Part shown: positions 1 to 7,831 of the stretch, piece after piece
Layout of the letters: each line of letters begins with the position of its first letter
Position numbering within the stretch: position 1 is the stretch's first letter
Source: Pseudomonadota bacterium
GTDB taxonomy: Bacteria > Pseudomonadota > Gammaproteobacteria > Burkholderiales > Burkholderiaceae_C
Assembly (NCBI GenBank): GCA_029780695.1
Contig: JAKOYD010000104.1
Location: 1-42,726, forward strand
DNA: 42,726 nt
Reading direction: 5' to 3'
Translations under genes and position numbers: made by a program
Notes under the pieces: generated by a model
Database searches by the model: none
Told to the model about the DNA's origin: nothing
The model's input: only the letters and a program-made list of their open reading frames with translations

Positions 1-1
1 C

Positions 2-754
2 GACCTCGGTGTGCGCACCATCCGCGTGGCCACGCACTGCACCGAGGCGGACGTGTCCGAGCAGCACATCACGCTGGCGCGCAAGATGGACATGGACACC
101 GTCGGCTTTCTGATGATGAGCCACATGAACTCAGCCGATGGCTTGGTCAAACAGGCCCAGCTGATGGAAGGCTACGGTGCCAACTGCATCTACATCACCG
201 ACTCGGCCGGTCACATGCTGCCGGGCGACGTGACCGAAAAACTCGGCGCCGTGCGCGCGGCGCTCAAGCCCGACACGGAGCTGGGCTTTCACGGCCACCA
301 CAACCTGGCCATGGGCGTGGCCAACAGCATCGCGGCGATTGAAGCCGGCGCCAACCGCATCGACGCCGCCGCCGCCGGCCTGGGCGCGGGCGCGGGCAAC
401 ACGCCCATGGAGGTGCTCGTCGCCGTGCTCGACCGCATGGGCATCGCCACCCGCGTGGACGTGTTCAAGATCCAGGACGTGGCCGAAGACCTGGTGGTGC
501 CGATGATGGACTTCCCCATCCGCATCGACCGCGACGCGCTCACGCTGGGCTATGCGGGCGTGTACGGCAGCTTCCTGCTGTTTGCCAAGCGCGCCGAGAA
601 GAAATACGGCGTGCCCGCGCGCGACATCCTGGTCGAGATGGGCCGCCGCGGCATGGTGGGCGGGCAGGAGGACATGATCGAGGATACGGCGTTGACGCTG
701 GCGCGCCGGCGCTCCGCGCCACTCGCTTCAGTTCATGCGGCCAGCGGATGCTGA
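2..754 (+). CDS. mhpE: 4-hydroxy-2-oxovalerate aldolase, 5'-truncated by window edge
   Basis: The reading frame is open from base 2, so the start lies outside the window. The visible 250 residues are the C-terminal three quarters of a DRE-TIM aldolase of the MhpE/DmpG/BphI family (usual length about 340). These enzymes cleave 4-hydroxy-2-oxovalerate to pyruvate and acetaldehyde at the end of meta-cleavage pathways for aromatics, usually in complex with acetaldehyde dehydrogenase (MhpF/DmpF). Recognisable segments are [10 protein letters not shown], the metal-binding GFHGHHNL, the [21 protein letters not shown] stretch and the C-terminal [13 protein letters not shown]. About 20 residues after that motif ([16 protein letters not shown] tail) look unconserved. 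The partner genes, if present, lie to the left. Function is well supported by family motifs; the pathway is inferred. Confidence 0.93.
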   Translation, partial: DLGVRTIRVATHCTEADVSEQHITLARKMDMDTVGFLMMSHMNSADGLVKQAQLMEGYGANCIYITDSAGHMLPGDVTEKLGAVRAALKPDTELGFHGHHNLAMGVANSIAAIEAGANRIDAAAAGLGAGAGNTPMEVLVAVLDRMGIATRVDVFKIQDVAEDLVVPMMDFPIRIDRDALTLGYAGVYGSFLLFAKRAEKKYGVPARDILVEMGRRGMVGGQEDMIEDTALTLARRRSAPLASVHAASGC

Positions 755-822
755 TGCGCGCCGGGCGGTCTTGGTGCCTGGCGTGCTGCTGCGGGGATGA
801 TCGGCGGTGCTCTGCCTGGGTT

Positions 823-843
823 GCCACGCGCATGAGGCGTGGC
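823..843. terminator. Hairpin between aldolase and HAD genes
   Basis: Arms GCCACGC and GCGTGGC pair perfectly around a 7-base loop in the 129-bp gap between two convergent genes. There is no clear T-run on either side, so it is only a possible transcription end. Confidence 0.3.
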
Positions 844-883
844 GCTGGAAGGAACCAGCGGCTGGGCCGCTGAAATTCGCTGC

Positions 884-1597
884 TCAAACGCCCAGCAGAT
901 CGCACAGCGCCAGCAGGTCGCCGGTCTCGGCGTGGGGGCGGCTGCCGGCGGCTTCTGGCCAGGGCGTGGCGGCGCGGTTGATCCAGGCCATTTGCATGCC
1001 TGTCGTCAGCGCGCCGGCGCCGTCCAGGTGCGCATCGTCACCGACGTGCAGTACGGCGTCATGGGGTACGCCGGTGGCTTGCGCTCCGGCGGCGAAGATG
1101 CGCGCGTCGGGCTTGCCAACGCCGACCTGCGCAGCGCTGACGGCGGCATGAAAGTAATGGCCCAGGCCGACGCGATGCACGTCGGCGTTGCCGTTGCTCA
1201 GTGCCACCAGTGGATAACGCGTGGCCAGCCGCCGCAGCGCCGGCAATGCGTCGTCGAACAGCGTGACGCGCTGGCGCGCCGCCAGAAAGACGTCGAATGC
1301 CGGCTCCGCCAGATGGGTTGGCTCGCCTGCCCAAGCCAGCAGCTGGCGAATGGTTTCGCGCCGCAGGTGACCCAGGTCGTGCGACTTGTGCGGGTGGCTG
1401 GCATGCGTCTGATGGCGCGCCCGGCGGGCCGTGTCGCCGTGGCGGGCTAGGGCGGCCGTGTGCGGCGCGTGCTCGTCGAGCCATTGGCGCAGGGCGTGCT
1501 CGGCGCGCTCGATGGTGGGCCACACGGGCCACAGGGTGTCGTCAAGGTCGAGCGTGATGGCACGGATACGCGCGACGTGCAGGCGCGGCGCGATCAT
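884..1597 (-). CDS. HAD-superfamily hydrolase
   Basis: A 237-residue cytosolic phosphatase-type protein. Residues 13–24 (AITLDLDDTLWP) are HAD motif I with the nucleophile/acid Asp pair at D17 and D19; the core continues with VALSNGNAD (motif II), GKPDARIF (motif III Lys) and LHVGDDAHLDGAGA (motif IV acidic residues). The helical cap lies between motifs I and II, as in class-I HADs such as phosphoglycolate phosphatase and YjjG. Substrate cannot be deduced. I chose the ATG at 1597 because it is the Met just before the conserved beta strand; a longer frame upstream reads into ferrochelatase and shows no homology-like sequence. It is divergent from hemH with only 41 bp between start codons, so the two share a regulatory region. 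Confidence 0.85.
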   Translation of the reverse strand: MIAPRLHVARIRAITLDLDDTLWPVWPTIERAEHALRQWLDEHAPHTAALARHGDTARRARHQTHASHPHKSHDLGHLRRETIRQLLAWAGEPTHLAEPAFDVFLAARQRVTLFDDALPALRRLATRYPLVALSNGNADVHRVGLGHYFHAAVSAAQVGVGKPDARIFAAGAQATGVPHDAVLHVGDDAHLDGAGALTTGMQMAWINRAATPWPEAAGSRPHAETGDLLALCDLLGV

Positions 1598-1638
1598 GCG
1601 TGGCACGGGCGAAGGGCTGTCATGCCCGAGAATAGCGC

Positions 1639-2727
1639 ATGCCCTTTCGACCCGAGCCCGAATTCCAGCACGGCCGGCCGGCACGCGTTGGCGTGCTGCT
1701 GTGCAACCTGGGAACGCCCGACGAGGCCACGCCCGCGGCAACACGCCGCTATCTGGCTGAGTTTCTGAGTGATCCGCGCGTCATCGAAATTCCCCCGGCG
1801 CTGTGGAAGCCGATCCTGCACGGCGTCATTCTGCGCACGCGCCCGGCCAAGTCGGCGGCCAAATACCGCGACATCTGGACGCACGATGGCTCGCCGCTGA
1901 TGGTGTGGAGCCGCAAGCAGGCGACGATGCTGCGCGGCTACTTGGGCGAACGCGGCCACGCCGTGAGCGTGCGATTGGCTATGCGTTACGGCAACCCTTC
2001 GGTGGCGTCGCGGCTGGACGAATTGAAGGCCGACGGCTGCACGCGCGTGCTGGTGGTGCCGCTGTACCCGCAGTATTCGGGCACCACCACGGCCAGCGTG
2101 TTCGACGCCGTGGCCGACTGGGCGCGCCAGGTGCGCCACGTGCCCGAGCTGCGCTTCGTCAACCGCTTTCACGACGATCCCGGCTACATCCGCGCCCTGG
2201 CGCACAGCGTTCAGCAGCACTGGCAGATCCATGGCCGGCCCGACAAGCTGGTGATGAGCTTTCATGGCGTGCCCGAGCGCACGCTGACGCTGGGCGACCC
2301 CTATCACTGCGAATGCCTGAAGACGGCACGCCTGCTGGCCGAGCGGCTGGCGCTGAAGGACGGCGAATGGGGGGTGAGCTTTCAGTCGCGCTTCGGCAAG
2401 GCCAAGTGGCTGGAGCCCGCCACGCAGACGGTGCTGGAGCAACTGGGCCGGGCCGGCACGCGCCGCGTGGACGTGGTGTGCCCGGGCTTCGTGGCCGATT
2501 GCCTGGAAACGCTGGAGGAGATTGCCATCGAAGGGCAGGAATCCTTCAAGGCGGCCGGCGGGCAGGACTTTCACTACATCCCGTGCCTCAACGACGACCC
2601 GCTGTGGCTGGCCGCGTTGGCCGAGATCGTGCAGGATCATTTGCAAGGCTGGCCCACCCGCAGCGCCGACGGCAGTGCAGCCGCCGCCACACGCGAACGC
2701 GCGCTGGCGGCGGGCGCCAAGGCGTGA
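1639..2727 (+). CDS. hemH: Ferrochelatase
   Basis: A 362-residue enzyme of the usual bacterial length that inserts Fe2+ into protoporphyrin IX, the last step of protoheme synthesis; it acts in the cytosol or at the membrane surface. Visible family features are the N-terminal GVLLCNLGTPDEAT, the AMRYGNPS segment, PLYPQYSGTTTASV, the catalytic histidine in SFHGVPER (H209) and the conserved glutamate in CPGFVADCLETLEEI (E290). The tail after about residue 340 is alanine-rich and variable. The start at 1639 leaves a short unconserved lead of about 16 residues before the first beta strand. It stands alone on the plus strand; an ATAGCT-type dispersed repeat follows it immediately. Confidence 0.96.
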   Translation: MPFRPEPEFQHGRPARVGVLLCNLGTPDEATPAATRRYLAEFLSDPRVIEIPPALWKPILHGVILRTRPAKSAAKYRDIWTHDGSPLMVWSRKQATMLRGYLGERGHAVSVRLAMRYGNPSVASRLDELKADGCTRVLVVPLYPQYSGTTTASVFDAVADWARQVRHVPELRFVNRFHDDPGYIRALAHSVQQHWQIHGRPDKLVMSFHGVPERTLTLGDPYHCECLKTARLLAERLALKDGEWGVSFQSRFGKAKWLEPATQTVLEQLGRAGTRRVDVVCPGFVADCLETLEEIAIEGQESFKAAGGQDFHYIPCLNDDPLWLAALAEIVQDHLQGWPTRSADGSAAAATRERALAAGAKA

Positions 2728-2732
2728 GCCTT

Positions 2733-2785
2733 ATGCTATGCTAAATATAGCTAGATACCGTTGTCAGGCAAGCGCTGGCGCCGGA
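2733..2785 (+). repeat. ATAGCT-type dispersed repeat, copy 1
   Basis: It fills most of the 64-bp gap between hemH and the convergent hydrolase. It has the family's ATATAGCT box followed by a spacer and the CAAGCGCTGGCGCC box. Its place between convergent genes fits a terminator-like or neutral role. Confidence 0.6.
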
Positions 2786-2791
2786 TAAGGC

Positions 2792-3694
2792 TTATGCCGC
2801 GACGGCCGTCTCCGGCTCATGGGCGCGCTCGATGAAGCCGCTGACCAGCGCCAGCTGATCGGGCACGTTCAGCGCCGGCGCGTGCCCGCAGCCCGGCACC
2901 TCGACCCACTGCAACTGGCCGCGCGCACCGGGGCCACGCGTGGTCATCTGCTCGGCCGTGTCCTTCAGCACCAGATCGGATTCGACGCCGCGCAGCAACA
3001 GCACCGGCAGGTCGAGCGCGTCGTAGTGGTGCCACAGCAGGTAGTCGTCGGGGTAATGGACGAACTGGCCGACGATGGCCGGGTCGTAATGCGGCGTCAC
3101 GCGCCCGTCGGGCAGGCGGCGCGTGCTGGTTTCGGCCAGCCGCCGCCACTGCGCGTCGGTCAAAAAGCCGAATGGCCGGTAGGCGGTGCGCAAAAACTGC
3201 TCCAGCTCGGTCACGCGCTGGAAGGTGGGCGGCTGGCCCGCGTAAGCCTTGATGCGCTCCACCGCCGCCTGCGCCAGCTGCGGCGCGTTGTCGTTCAACA
3301 CCAGGCTGCGGATGCGCTTCTTCAACTCAGGCTCGAAATAGCCCGACGCGCTGACCATGCCGATGGCGCCGCCCATCGACGTGCCGACCCAGTGGCATTG
3401 GTCGACACCGAGCTGCAACAGCAGGTCGCGTGCCAGGCGCGCATAGAAGGCCAGACAGTACTCGTCCTTGGGGCTTTCGGCCCACTGGCTGAGGCCGCGG
3501 CCCAGCGTGTCGGGGCACACCACGCGCCAGCCGCCGGCCGCCAGATGCGCCGCCAGCTCATCCATGTCGCGCCCGGTGCGCGCCAGCCCATGCCACGCGA
3601 TCACCGTGCCGCGCGGCGTGCGGCCTTCGGGCTGCCAGTCGGTGAAGTGGATCTCGCGGCCAGCGCATTCGATGTAGTGGGAGGTGGAGGGCAT
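2792..3694 (-). CDS. Alpha/beta-fold hydrolase, last gene of the liv-type operon
   Basis: A 300-residue alpha/beta hydrolase. The oxyanion-hole HG is in IAWHGLART (about residue 35), the nucleophile elbow is GTSMGG (S106), a likely acid is the Asp in GVESDLV, and the catalytic His is in GCGHAPAL near the C-terminus. There is no signal peptide, so it should be cytosolic. The ATG at 3694 begins MPSTSHYIEC; the frame stays open upstream but overlaps livM in another frame. It follows livM by 59 bp on the same strand, which suggests co-transcription with the transporter. An attractive but unproven idea is that it hydrolyses an ester or related compound brought in by that transporter. Confidence 0.88.
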   Translation of the reverse strand: MPSTSHYIECAGREIHFTDWQPEGRTPRGTVIAWHGLARTGRDMDELAAHLAAGGWRVVCPDTLGRGLSQWAESPKDEYCLAFYARLARDLLLQLGVDQCHWVGTSMGGAIGMVSASGYFEPELKKRIRSLVLNDNAPQLAQAAVERIKAYAGQPPTFQRVTELEQFLRTAYRPFGFLTDAQWRRLAETSTRRLPDGRVTPHYDPAIVGQFVHYPDDYLLWHHYDALDLPVLLLRGVESDLVLKDTAEQMTTRGPGARGQLQWVEVPGCGHAPALNVPDQLALVSGFIERAHEPETAVAA

Positions 3695-3753
3695 GGCGGC
3701 TCGTGGACGAAAGAAACAGGGAGAGGGGGGCGAAAACAGGCAGCGGTGCGGCG

Positions 3754-4833
3754 TCAGTGCGCGGCCGCGGCCGCGGCGCCCCGCGCGCGCAGGCGGCCCA
3801 CCACGCCGGTCGGGAAGTAATAGACCGACAGCACGAACAGCAGGCCCAGCCACAGCAGCCATCGGTCGGGCGACAGCAGCGCGCTCAGCACGGGGACGCT
3901 GGCGGTGGCTTCGCTGCCGATGCGCAGCAGGTCCTGCAGATAGCTCTGGGCAACCAGGAACAGCACCGACCCGATGATGGCGCCGTAGATCGTGCCCATG
4001 CCGCCGATGACCACGATCAGCAGCACGTCCATCATGATCTCGAAGCTGAGTGAGGTGTCCGGCCCGTTGTAGCGCAGCCAGAGCGCCAGCATGCAGCCTG
4101 CCAGGCACGCGAACAGCGCCGACAGCACGGACGACAGCGTGCGATACACCACCACGCGGTAGCCGATGGCCTCGGCGCGGAATTCGTTTTCGCGGATCGC
4201 CTGCAGCACGCGGCCAAAGGGCGAATTGACGATGCGCAGCATGGCCAGCACCAGCAGCACGGCGACCACGAACAGCCCGTAATAGGTGATGATCTTGCCG
4301 TCGATCAGCACGCCGAAGAGCTCGGTTTCGAACGGCTCGAAGCTCGGCATCAGCACCTCGGGCAGCTTGAAGGTCAGGCCGTCCTCGCCGCCGGTCCATT
4401 CAGACAGCTGCGAAGCCAGCGTCTGGAACGCCGCCGCCACGGCCAGCGTGATCATGGCGAAGAAGATGGCGCGCACCCGCAGCGAGAACAGCCCGATGGC
4501 CAGCGACAGCAGCAGCGACACCACCAGCGCACCCGCCGTGCCTGCCGCCAGCGCACCCCAGGTCGGGCCGAGCTGCGTGGTGGCGATGGCCACGCCATAC
4601 GCCCCGATGCCGAAGAACATGGTGTGCGCAAAGCTGACGATGCCCGTGTAGCCCAGCAGCAGGTCGAAGCCGGCCACCAGCACCACGAAGATCAGCACCT
4701 TGGCCGCCACGTTGAGCGCCTTGACGCCGGGGAACAGAAAGGGCGCGAACGCCAGCCCCAGCACGATGGCGACGAGGATGAGGGCCAGCAGCTTGTTGCG
4801 CGGCAGGTCGTGGGAAAGCAGGCGACTGAGCAT
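3754..4833 (-). CDS. livM: Branched-chain amino acid-type ABC transporter permease LivM
   Basis: A 359-residue integral membrane permease with about eight to ten hydrophobic segments. Family signatures are the early DLLLGYTGIVSFAHTMFFGIGAY, the EAA-like loop FGRVLQAIRENEFRAEAIGY that contacts the ATPase subunits, and VIGGMGTIYGAIIGSVLF. It pairs with LivH to form the transmembrane pore. The C-terminus ends in an alanine run (GAAAAAAH). It lies 137 bp after livH in the same direction, and that gap is occupied by a long imperfect palindrome. Substrate in this subfamily may be branched-chain amino acids, amides or aromatic acids; the sequence does not decide. Confidence 0.93.
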   Translation of the reverse strand: MLSRLLSHDLPRNKLLALILVAIVLGLAFAPFLFPGVKALNVAAKVLIFVVLVAGFDLLLGYTGIVSFAHTMFFGIGAYGVAIATTQLGPTWGALAAGTAGALVVSLLLSLAIGLFSLRVRAIFFAMITLAVAAAFQTLASQLSEWTGGEDGLTFKLPEVLMPSFEPFETELFGVLIDGKIITYYGLFVVAVLLVLAMLRIVNSPFGRVLQAIRENEFRAEAIGYRVVVYRTLSSVLSALFACLAGCMLALWLRYNGPDTSLSFEIMMDVLLIVVIGGMGTIYGAIIGSVLFLVAQSYLQDLLRIGSEATASVPVLSALLSPDRWLLWLGLLFVLSVYYFPTGVVGRLRARGAAAAAAH

Positions 4834-4853
4834 GTGAAGAAGTCAGAAAACGC

Positions 4854-4949
4854 TTGAACGCAAAAGACGCGAGGGTTTTGCAAAGCGCGCAAAAAAACCA
4901 AAATCAATCAAATGGATTTCTGCGCTTGCTTTGCGTCTTGTGCGTTCAA
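4854..4949. repeat. ~100-bp palindromic repeat (GACGC family), copy 1
   Basis: Outer arms TTGAACGCAAAAGACGC and GCGTCTTGTGCGTTCAA pair with one mismatch; the inside is A-rich. It sits between livH and livM, so it would form a long hairpin inside the operon transcript. This copy carries AACGCA boxes where the other three have GGACGC. Confidence 0.7.
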
Positions 4950-4970
4950 AGAAATTCATGTGCCGACGAC

Positions 4971-5954
4971 TCATCGGTTCGTGACGGGGTAAACACCCTG
5001 TGGCCGCCAAAGCAGCACCGCCACCATCAGCGCGATGTTGGAAAACAGCGCGACCTTGGGCGCCAGGAAGCCGGTGTAGTTGGCCATCAGCCCCACCAGC
5101 AGTGCGCCGATCAGCGCGCCCGTGGTTGACCCTAAGCCGCCGATGATGATGACGATGAAGATCAGGATGTTGACCTGCGCGCCCATCTGCGGAATCACGT
5201 TCTGCTGGTACAGCCCCCACATCACGCCGCCCAGGCCGGCGAGGGCGCTGCCCACCACGAACACCCCAACAAAAAGGCGCCGGATGCGGTAGCCGAGCGA
5301 CTCGACCATTTCCCTGTCCTGCACACCGGCGCGAATCAGCAGGCCGACCTTGGTGCGCGACAAGGTCCAGGCCAGGGCGGCAAACACGATGGCGCCCACG
5401 ATCACGGCGACGACGCGGTATTTCTCGACCGCCGCCTCGCCGATCAGCCAAGAGCCGCGCATGCCACCCGGCAGCGGCAGCGGAATCTGCTGCGGGCCCC
5501 AGATGACCTTGATCAGCTCTTCACCAATGATCATGCCGCCCATGGTGATCAGGATCTGCTTCAGGTGCTGGCCGTACACCGGGCGCACGATGAAGCGCTC
5601 GAACGCCAGCCCGACGGCGCCGGCCACCAGCATGGCCACGATCATGGCCGGTACCACGGCCATCAGGTTGCGCCAGATGTCGCCTGAGCCGGTGTAGTCG
5701 CCCATCGCGCCCAGCACGCTGGTGGCGACGAAGGCGCCCAGCGCGATGAACACGCCGTGGCCGAAGTTCAGCACGTCCATCAGGCCGAACACCAGCGTCA
5801 GCCCCGAGGCGATGATGAAGATGATCATGCCCATGGCAAGACCCGCCACCGTGAGCGTGAGCCAGGTCGAGCCCGAGCCGATCAGCGGCAGCGCGATCAG
5901 GGCCAGCACGGGCACCAGCAGAAGGGGTTTGTAGTCGAGGTCGCGAGTGGTCAT
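4971..5954 (-). CDS. livH: Branched-chain amino acid-type ABC transporter permease LivH
   Basis: A 327-residue membrane permease. Signatures are SGLTLVFGLMDVLNFGHGVFIALGAF near the N-terminus, the ITMGGMIIGEELIKVIWG segment, the cytoplasmic EAA-like loop KVGLLIRAGVQDREMVESLGY and VIIIGGLGSTTGALIGALLVG. About eight transmembrane segments are visible. The ATG at 5954 (MTTRDLDYKP) was chosen because the frame upstream runs through a palindromic repeat and has no permease-like sequence. It is LivM's partner in the pore and lies between livF and livM. Confidence 0.93.
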   Translation of the reverse strand: MTTRDLDYKPLLLVPVLALIALPLIGSGSTWLTLTVAGLAMGMIIFIIASGLTLVFGLMDVLNFGHGVFIALGAFVATSVLGAMGDYTGSGDIWRNLMAVVPAMIVAMLVAGAVGLAFERFIVRPVYGQHLKQILITMGGMIIGEELIKVIWGPQQIPLPLPGGMRGSWLIGEAAVEKYRVVAVIVGAIVFAALAWTLSRTKVGLLIRAGVQDREMVESLGYRIRRLFVGVFVVGSALAGLGGVMWGLYQQNVIPQMGAQVNILIFIVIIIGGLGSTTGALIGALLVGLMANYTGFLAPKVALFSNIALMVAVLLWRPQGVYPVTNR

Positions 5955-5974
5955 GGCATGGCAGTCTGAAAACC

Positions 5975-6079
5975 GGACGCGAAGGACGCGAAGACCACGC
6001 GAAGAGCGCGAAAAAAGCCAGGAAACATCGTGAATGTCTCTTTTGCGTCCTTCGCGAATCCTTTGCGTCCTTCGCGTCC
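5975..6079. repeat. ~100-bp palindromic repeat (GGACGC family), copy 2
   Basis: Arms GGACGCGAAGGACGC and GCGTCCTTCGCGTCC are perfectly complementary over 15 bases, with further GCG-rich pairing inside. It lies between livF and livH within the operon. Confidence 0.8.
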
Positions 6080-6093
6080 CGTATGGATGTTTT

Positions 6094-6828
6094 TCATAGC
6101 GACAACCCCAGCAGCCGCTGCTGCAGCGCCTCGTCCTGCGCCAGCGCCGCCATGGTGCCGGCGTGCACCACGCGGCCGTCATCCATCACCGCGACGGTGT
6201 CGCCCAGCCGCTTGGCGAAGTGGATGTTCTGCTCGACGAGCAGAATCGTCACGCCGCTCGCCTTCAGCTGCTGGAAGGCGTCGATCATGTTGTTGATGAT
6301 GGCGGGCGCCAGGCCCTTGCTCGGTTCGTCAACGATCAGCAGTTCGCGCGGCTCGACGATGGCGCGGCTGACGGCCAGCATCTGCTTCTGGCCGCCGCTC
6401 AGCTTGCCGGCGGGGTGGTTCCAGAACTTCTCGACGGCGGGAAACAGCTTGAAGATCCACTGCAGCCGCTCACCGTCGATCTGCGCGGCGGTCTTGGCGC
6501 TGCGCGCGGCCAGCACCATGTTTTCCTTCACCGTCAGGTCGGCGAAGATGCCCATGTTTTCGGGCACATAGGCGATGTTCATGCCGGCGATCTGCGGCGT
6601 GTGCTTCCTGGTGATGTCCTGGCCGTTGAAGCTGATGCGACCCTGGCTGGCCTGCCACAGGCCCATGATGGTGCGCAGCGTCGTCGTCTTGCCTGCGCCA
6701 TTGCGGCCCAGCAGCATGGTGAGCTGGCCGCGCGGCACCGCCAGGTCAACGCCGTGCAGGATGTGGTACGCACCGATGTGCGTGTGGACGCCGGAGAGTT
6801 CGAGGAGGTTGGTGCTCATGGTCTTCAT
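6094..6828 (-). CDS. livF: ABC transporter ATP-binding protein LivF
   Basis: A 244-residue nucleotide-binding subunit. Walker A is GRNGAGKTT, the signature motif is LSGGQKQ, Walker B is LLIVDEPSKGLAP and the switch His is in LLVEQNIHFA. The form PSKGLAP and the shorter length are typical of LivF rather than LivG. The start is ambiguous: the ATG at 6828 has a GGGAGGG tract almost touching it, while the ATG at 6819 (MSTNLLEL) has that tract at a better spacing, so the shorter form may be the true one. It is preceded by a gap of about 110 bp filled with a G/C-run inverted repeat. Confidence 0.94.
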   Translation of the reverse strand: MKTMSTNLLELSGVHTHIGAYHILHGVDLAVPRGQLTMLLGRNGAGKTTTLRTIMGLWQASQGRISFNGQDITRKHTPQIAGMNIAYVPENMGIFADLTVKENMVLAARSAKTAAQIDGERLQWIFKLFPAVEKFWNHPAGKLSGGQKQMLAVSRAIVEPRELLIVDEPSKGLAPAIINNMIDAFQQLKASGVTILLVEQNIHFAKRLGDTVAVMDDGRVVHAGTMAALAQDEALQQRLLGLSL

Positions 6829-6829
6829 T

Positions 6830-6926
6830 CCCTCCCCCGCTGAGGGAGGGCAGGGGTGGGGGCAAGCCGGCTTGGATCAACGACAGGGCTGACCCCCATC
6901 CCAACCTTCCCCCAGCGGGGGAAGGA
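6830..6926. repeat. Inverted repeat of G/C-run blocks in livG–livF gap
   Basis: CCCCCGCTGAGGGAGGGCAG with its flank, and, about 40 bp on, CCCCCAGCGGGGGAAGG in the opposite orientation, form an imperfect long inverted repeat that also contains small internal hairpins. It occupies nearly the whole livG–livF intergenic gap and supplies the purine tract used as livF ribosome binding site. Confidence 0.6.
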
Positions 6927-6940
6927 GCAAGGCAAGGTGC

Positions 6941-7708
6941 TCATGCCGCCACCTCGTCTTCCTTGGTCACGCCCAGATAGGCTTGCTGCACCACGGGCGA
7001 GGCGATGACCTCGGCCGGATCGCCATCGGCCACCAGCGAGCCGTTGGTCAGCACGATGATGCGGTCGGCCAATTCGCGCACCACGTCCATCTTGTGCTCC
7101 ACCAGCAGGATGATCTTGCGCTTGTCCTTCTTCAGCTCGCGGATCAGGTTCAGGATCACAGGCGCTTCGTCGTGGCTCATGCCGGCGGTGGGCTCGTCGA
7201 ACATGTAGACATGCGGATCGAGCGCCATCAGCAGCGCCACCTCCAGCTTGCGCTGGTCGCCATGCGGCAGGCTGGCCACCGGCATGTCGTGCTTGTCGGC
7301 CATGGCGACGGAATCCAGCAGGGCCAGGGCGCGCTCGGTCAGGTCGCGGTGGTCGCTCCAGATGCTCCAGAGGTTCAGGCCGTCATACAGGCGTGCCTGC
7401 ACGGCCAGGCGCACGTTTTCCAGCACCGACAAATTGGGGAACAGGTTGGTCAGCTGAAACGCGCGGCCCAGGCCGGCCTTGGTGCGCGCTGACGGCGACA
7501 GGCCCGACAGGTCCTGACCGCCCAGGTGCACCGTGCCGGACGAGGCCTTGAGCTGGCCCGAGATCAGGTTGAAATACGTCGTCTTGCCAGCGCCGTTGGG
7601 CCCGACGATGGCCGTCAGCGTGCCGGGCTCGAAGCGGCACGTGACCGCGTTGACGGCCACGTGGCCGCCGAAGCGGATCGTGAGGTCTTGGGTGGATAAG
7701 GCGCTCAT
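6941..7708 (-). CDS. livG: ABC transporter ATP-binding protein LivG
   Basis: A 255-residue nucleotide-binding subunit. Walker A is GPNGAGKTT, followed by the LivG-type segment RTKAGLGRAFQLTNLFPNLSVLENVRLAV; the signature region reads LPHGDQRKLE (a variant of LSxGxQ), Walker B is YMFDEPTAGMSHDE, and the switch His is in LLVEHKMD. The ATG at 7708 (MSALSTQDL) has GGAAG 8 bases upstream; a possible TTG nine codons earlier is less likely. It follows the binding-protein gene after a gap holding a double hairpin. Confidence 0.93.
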   Translation of the reverse strand: MSALSTQDLTIRFGGHVAVNAVTCRFEPGTLTAIVGPNGAGKTTYFNLISGQLKASSGTVHLGGQDLSGLSPSARTKAGLGRAFQLTNLFPNLSVLENVRLAVQARLYDGLNLWSIWSDHRDLTERALALLDSVAMADKHDMPVASLPHGDQRKLEVALLMALDPHVYMFDEPTAGMSHDEAPVILNLIRELKKDKRKIILLVEHKMDVVRELADRIIVLTNGSLVADGDPAEVIASPVVQQAYLGVTKEDEVAA

Positions 7709-7759
7709 CTCGGTCACTTCCAGGGCGGCGCGCAACGCTGCCCGTTCGAGGTCGCCGCG

Positions 7760-7827
7760 GAGCCGGCTTTGCCGGTCCGCCAGCGACGCCCCTTGAGGGG
7801 AGCCGACGCCGTCGGCTCAGGGTGGGC
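7760..7827. repeat. Double-hairpin 3'-end element after the binding-protein gene
   Basis: CCCCTTGAGGGG (7789–7800) and AGCCGACGCCGTCGGCT (7801–7817) are adjacent hairpins just beyond the binding-protein stop codon, read on the minus strand. The same two-hairpin arrangement ending in CCCTGAG next to the stop is found after tctC and ppiA in this window. There is no strong T-run, so attenuation or protection of the upstream mRNA is as likely as termination. Confidence 0.6.
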
Positions 7828-7831
7828 CGTT

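Noticed and set aside
1600..1630. TGGCACGGGCGAAGG in the HAD–hemH gap as a sigma-54 promoter
   Set aside because: The dinucleotide at -12 is GG, and hemH is not expected to depend on sigma-54.
2792..4399. One long minus-strand frame spanning the hydrolase and part of livM
   Set aside because: The N-terminal half is livM read in the wrong frame (Arg/Ala-rich); only the part from 3694 has protein-like sequence.
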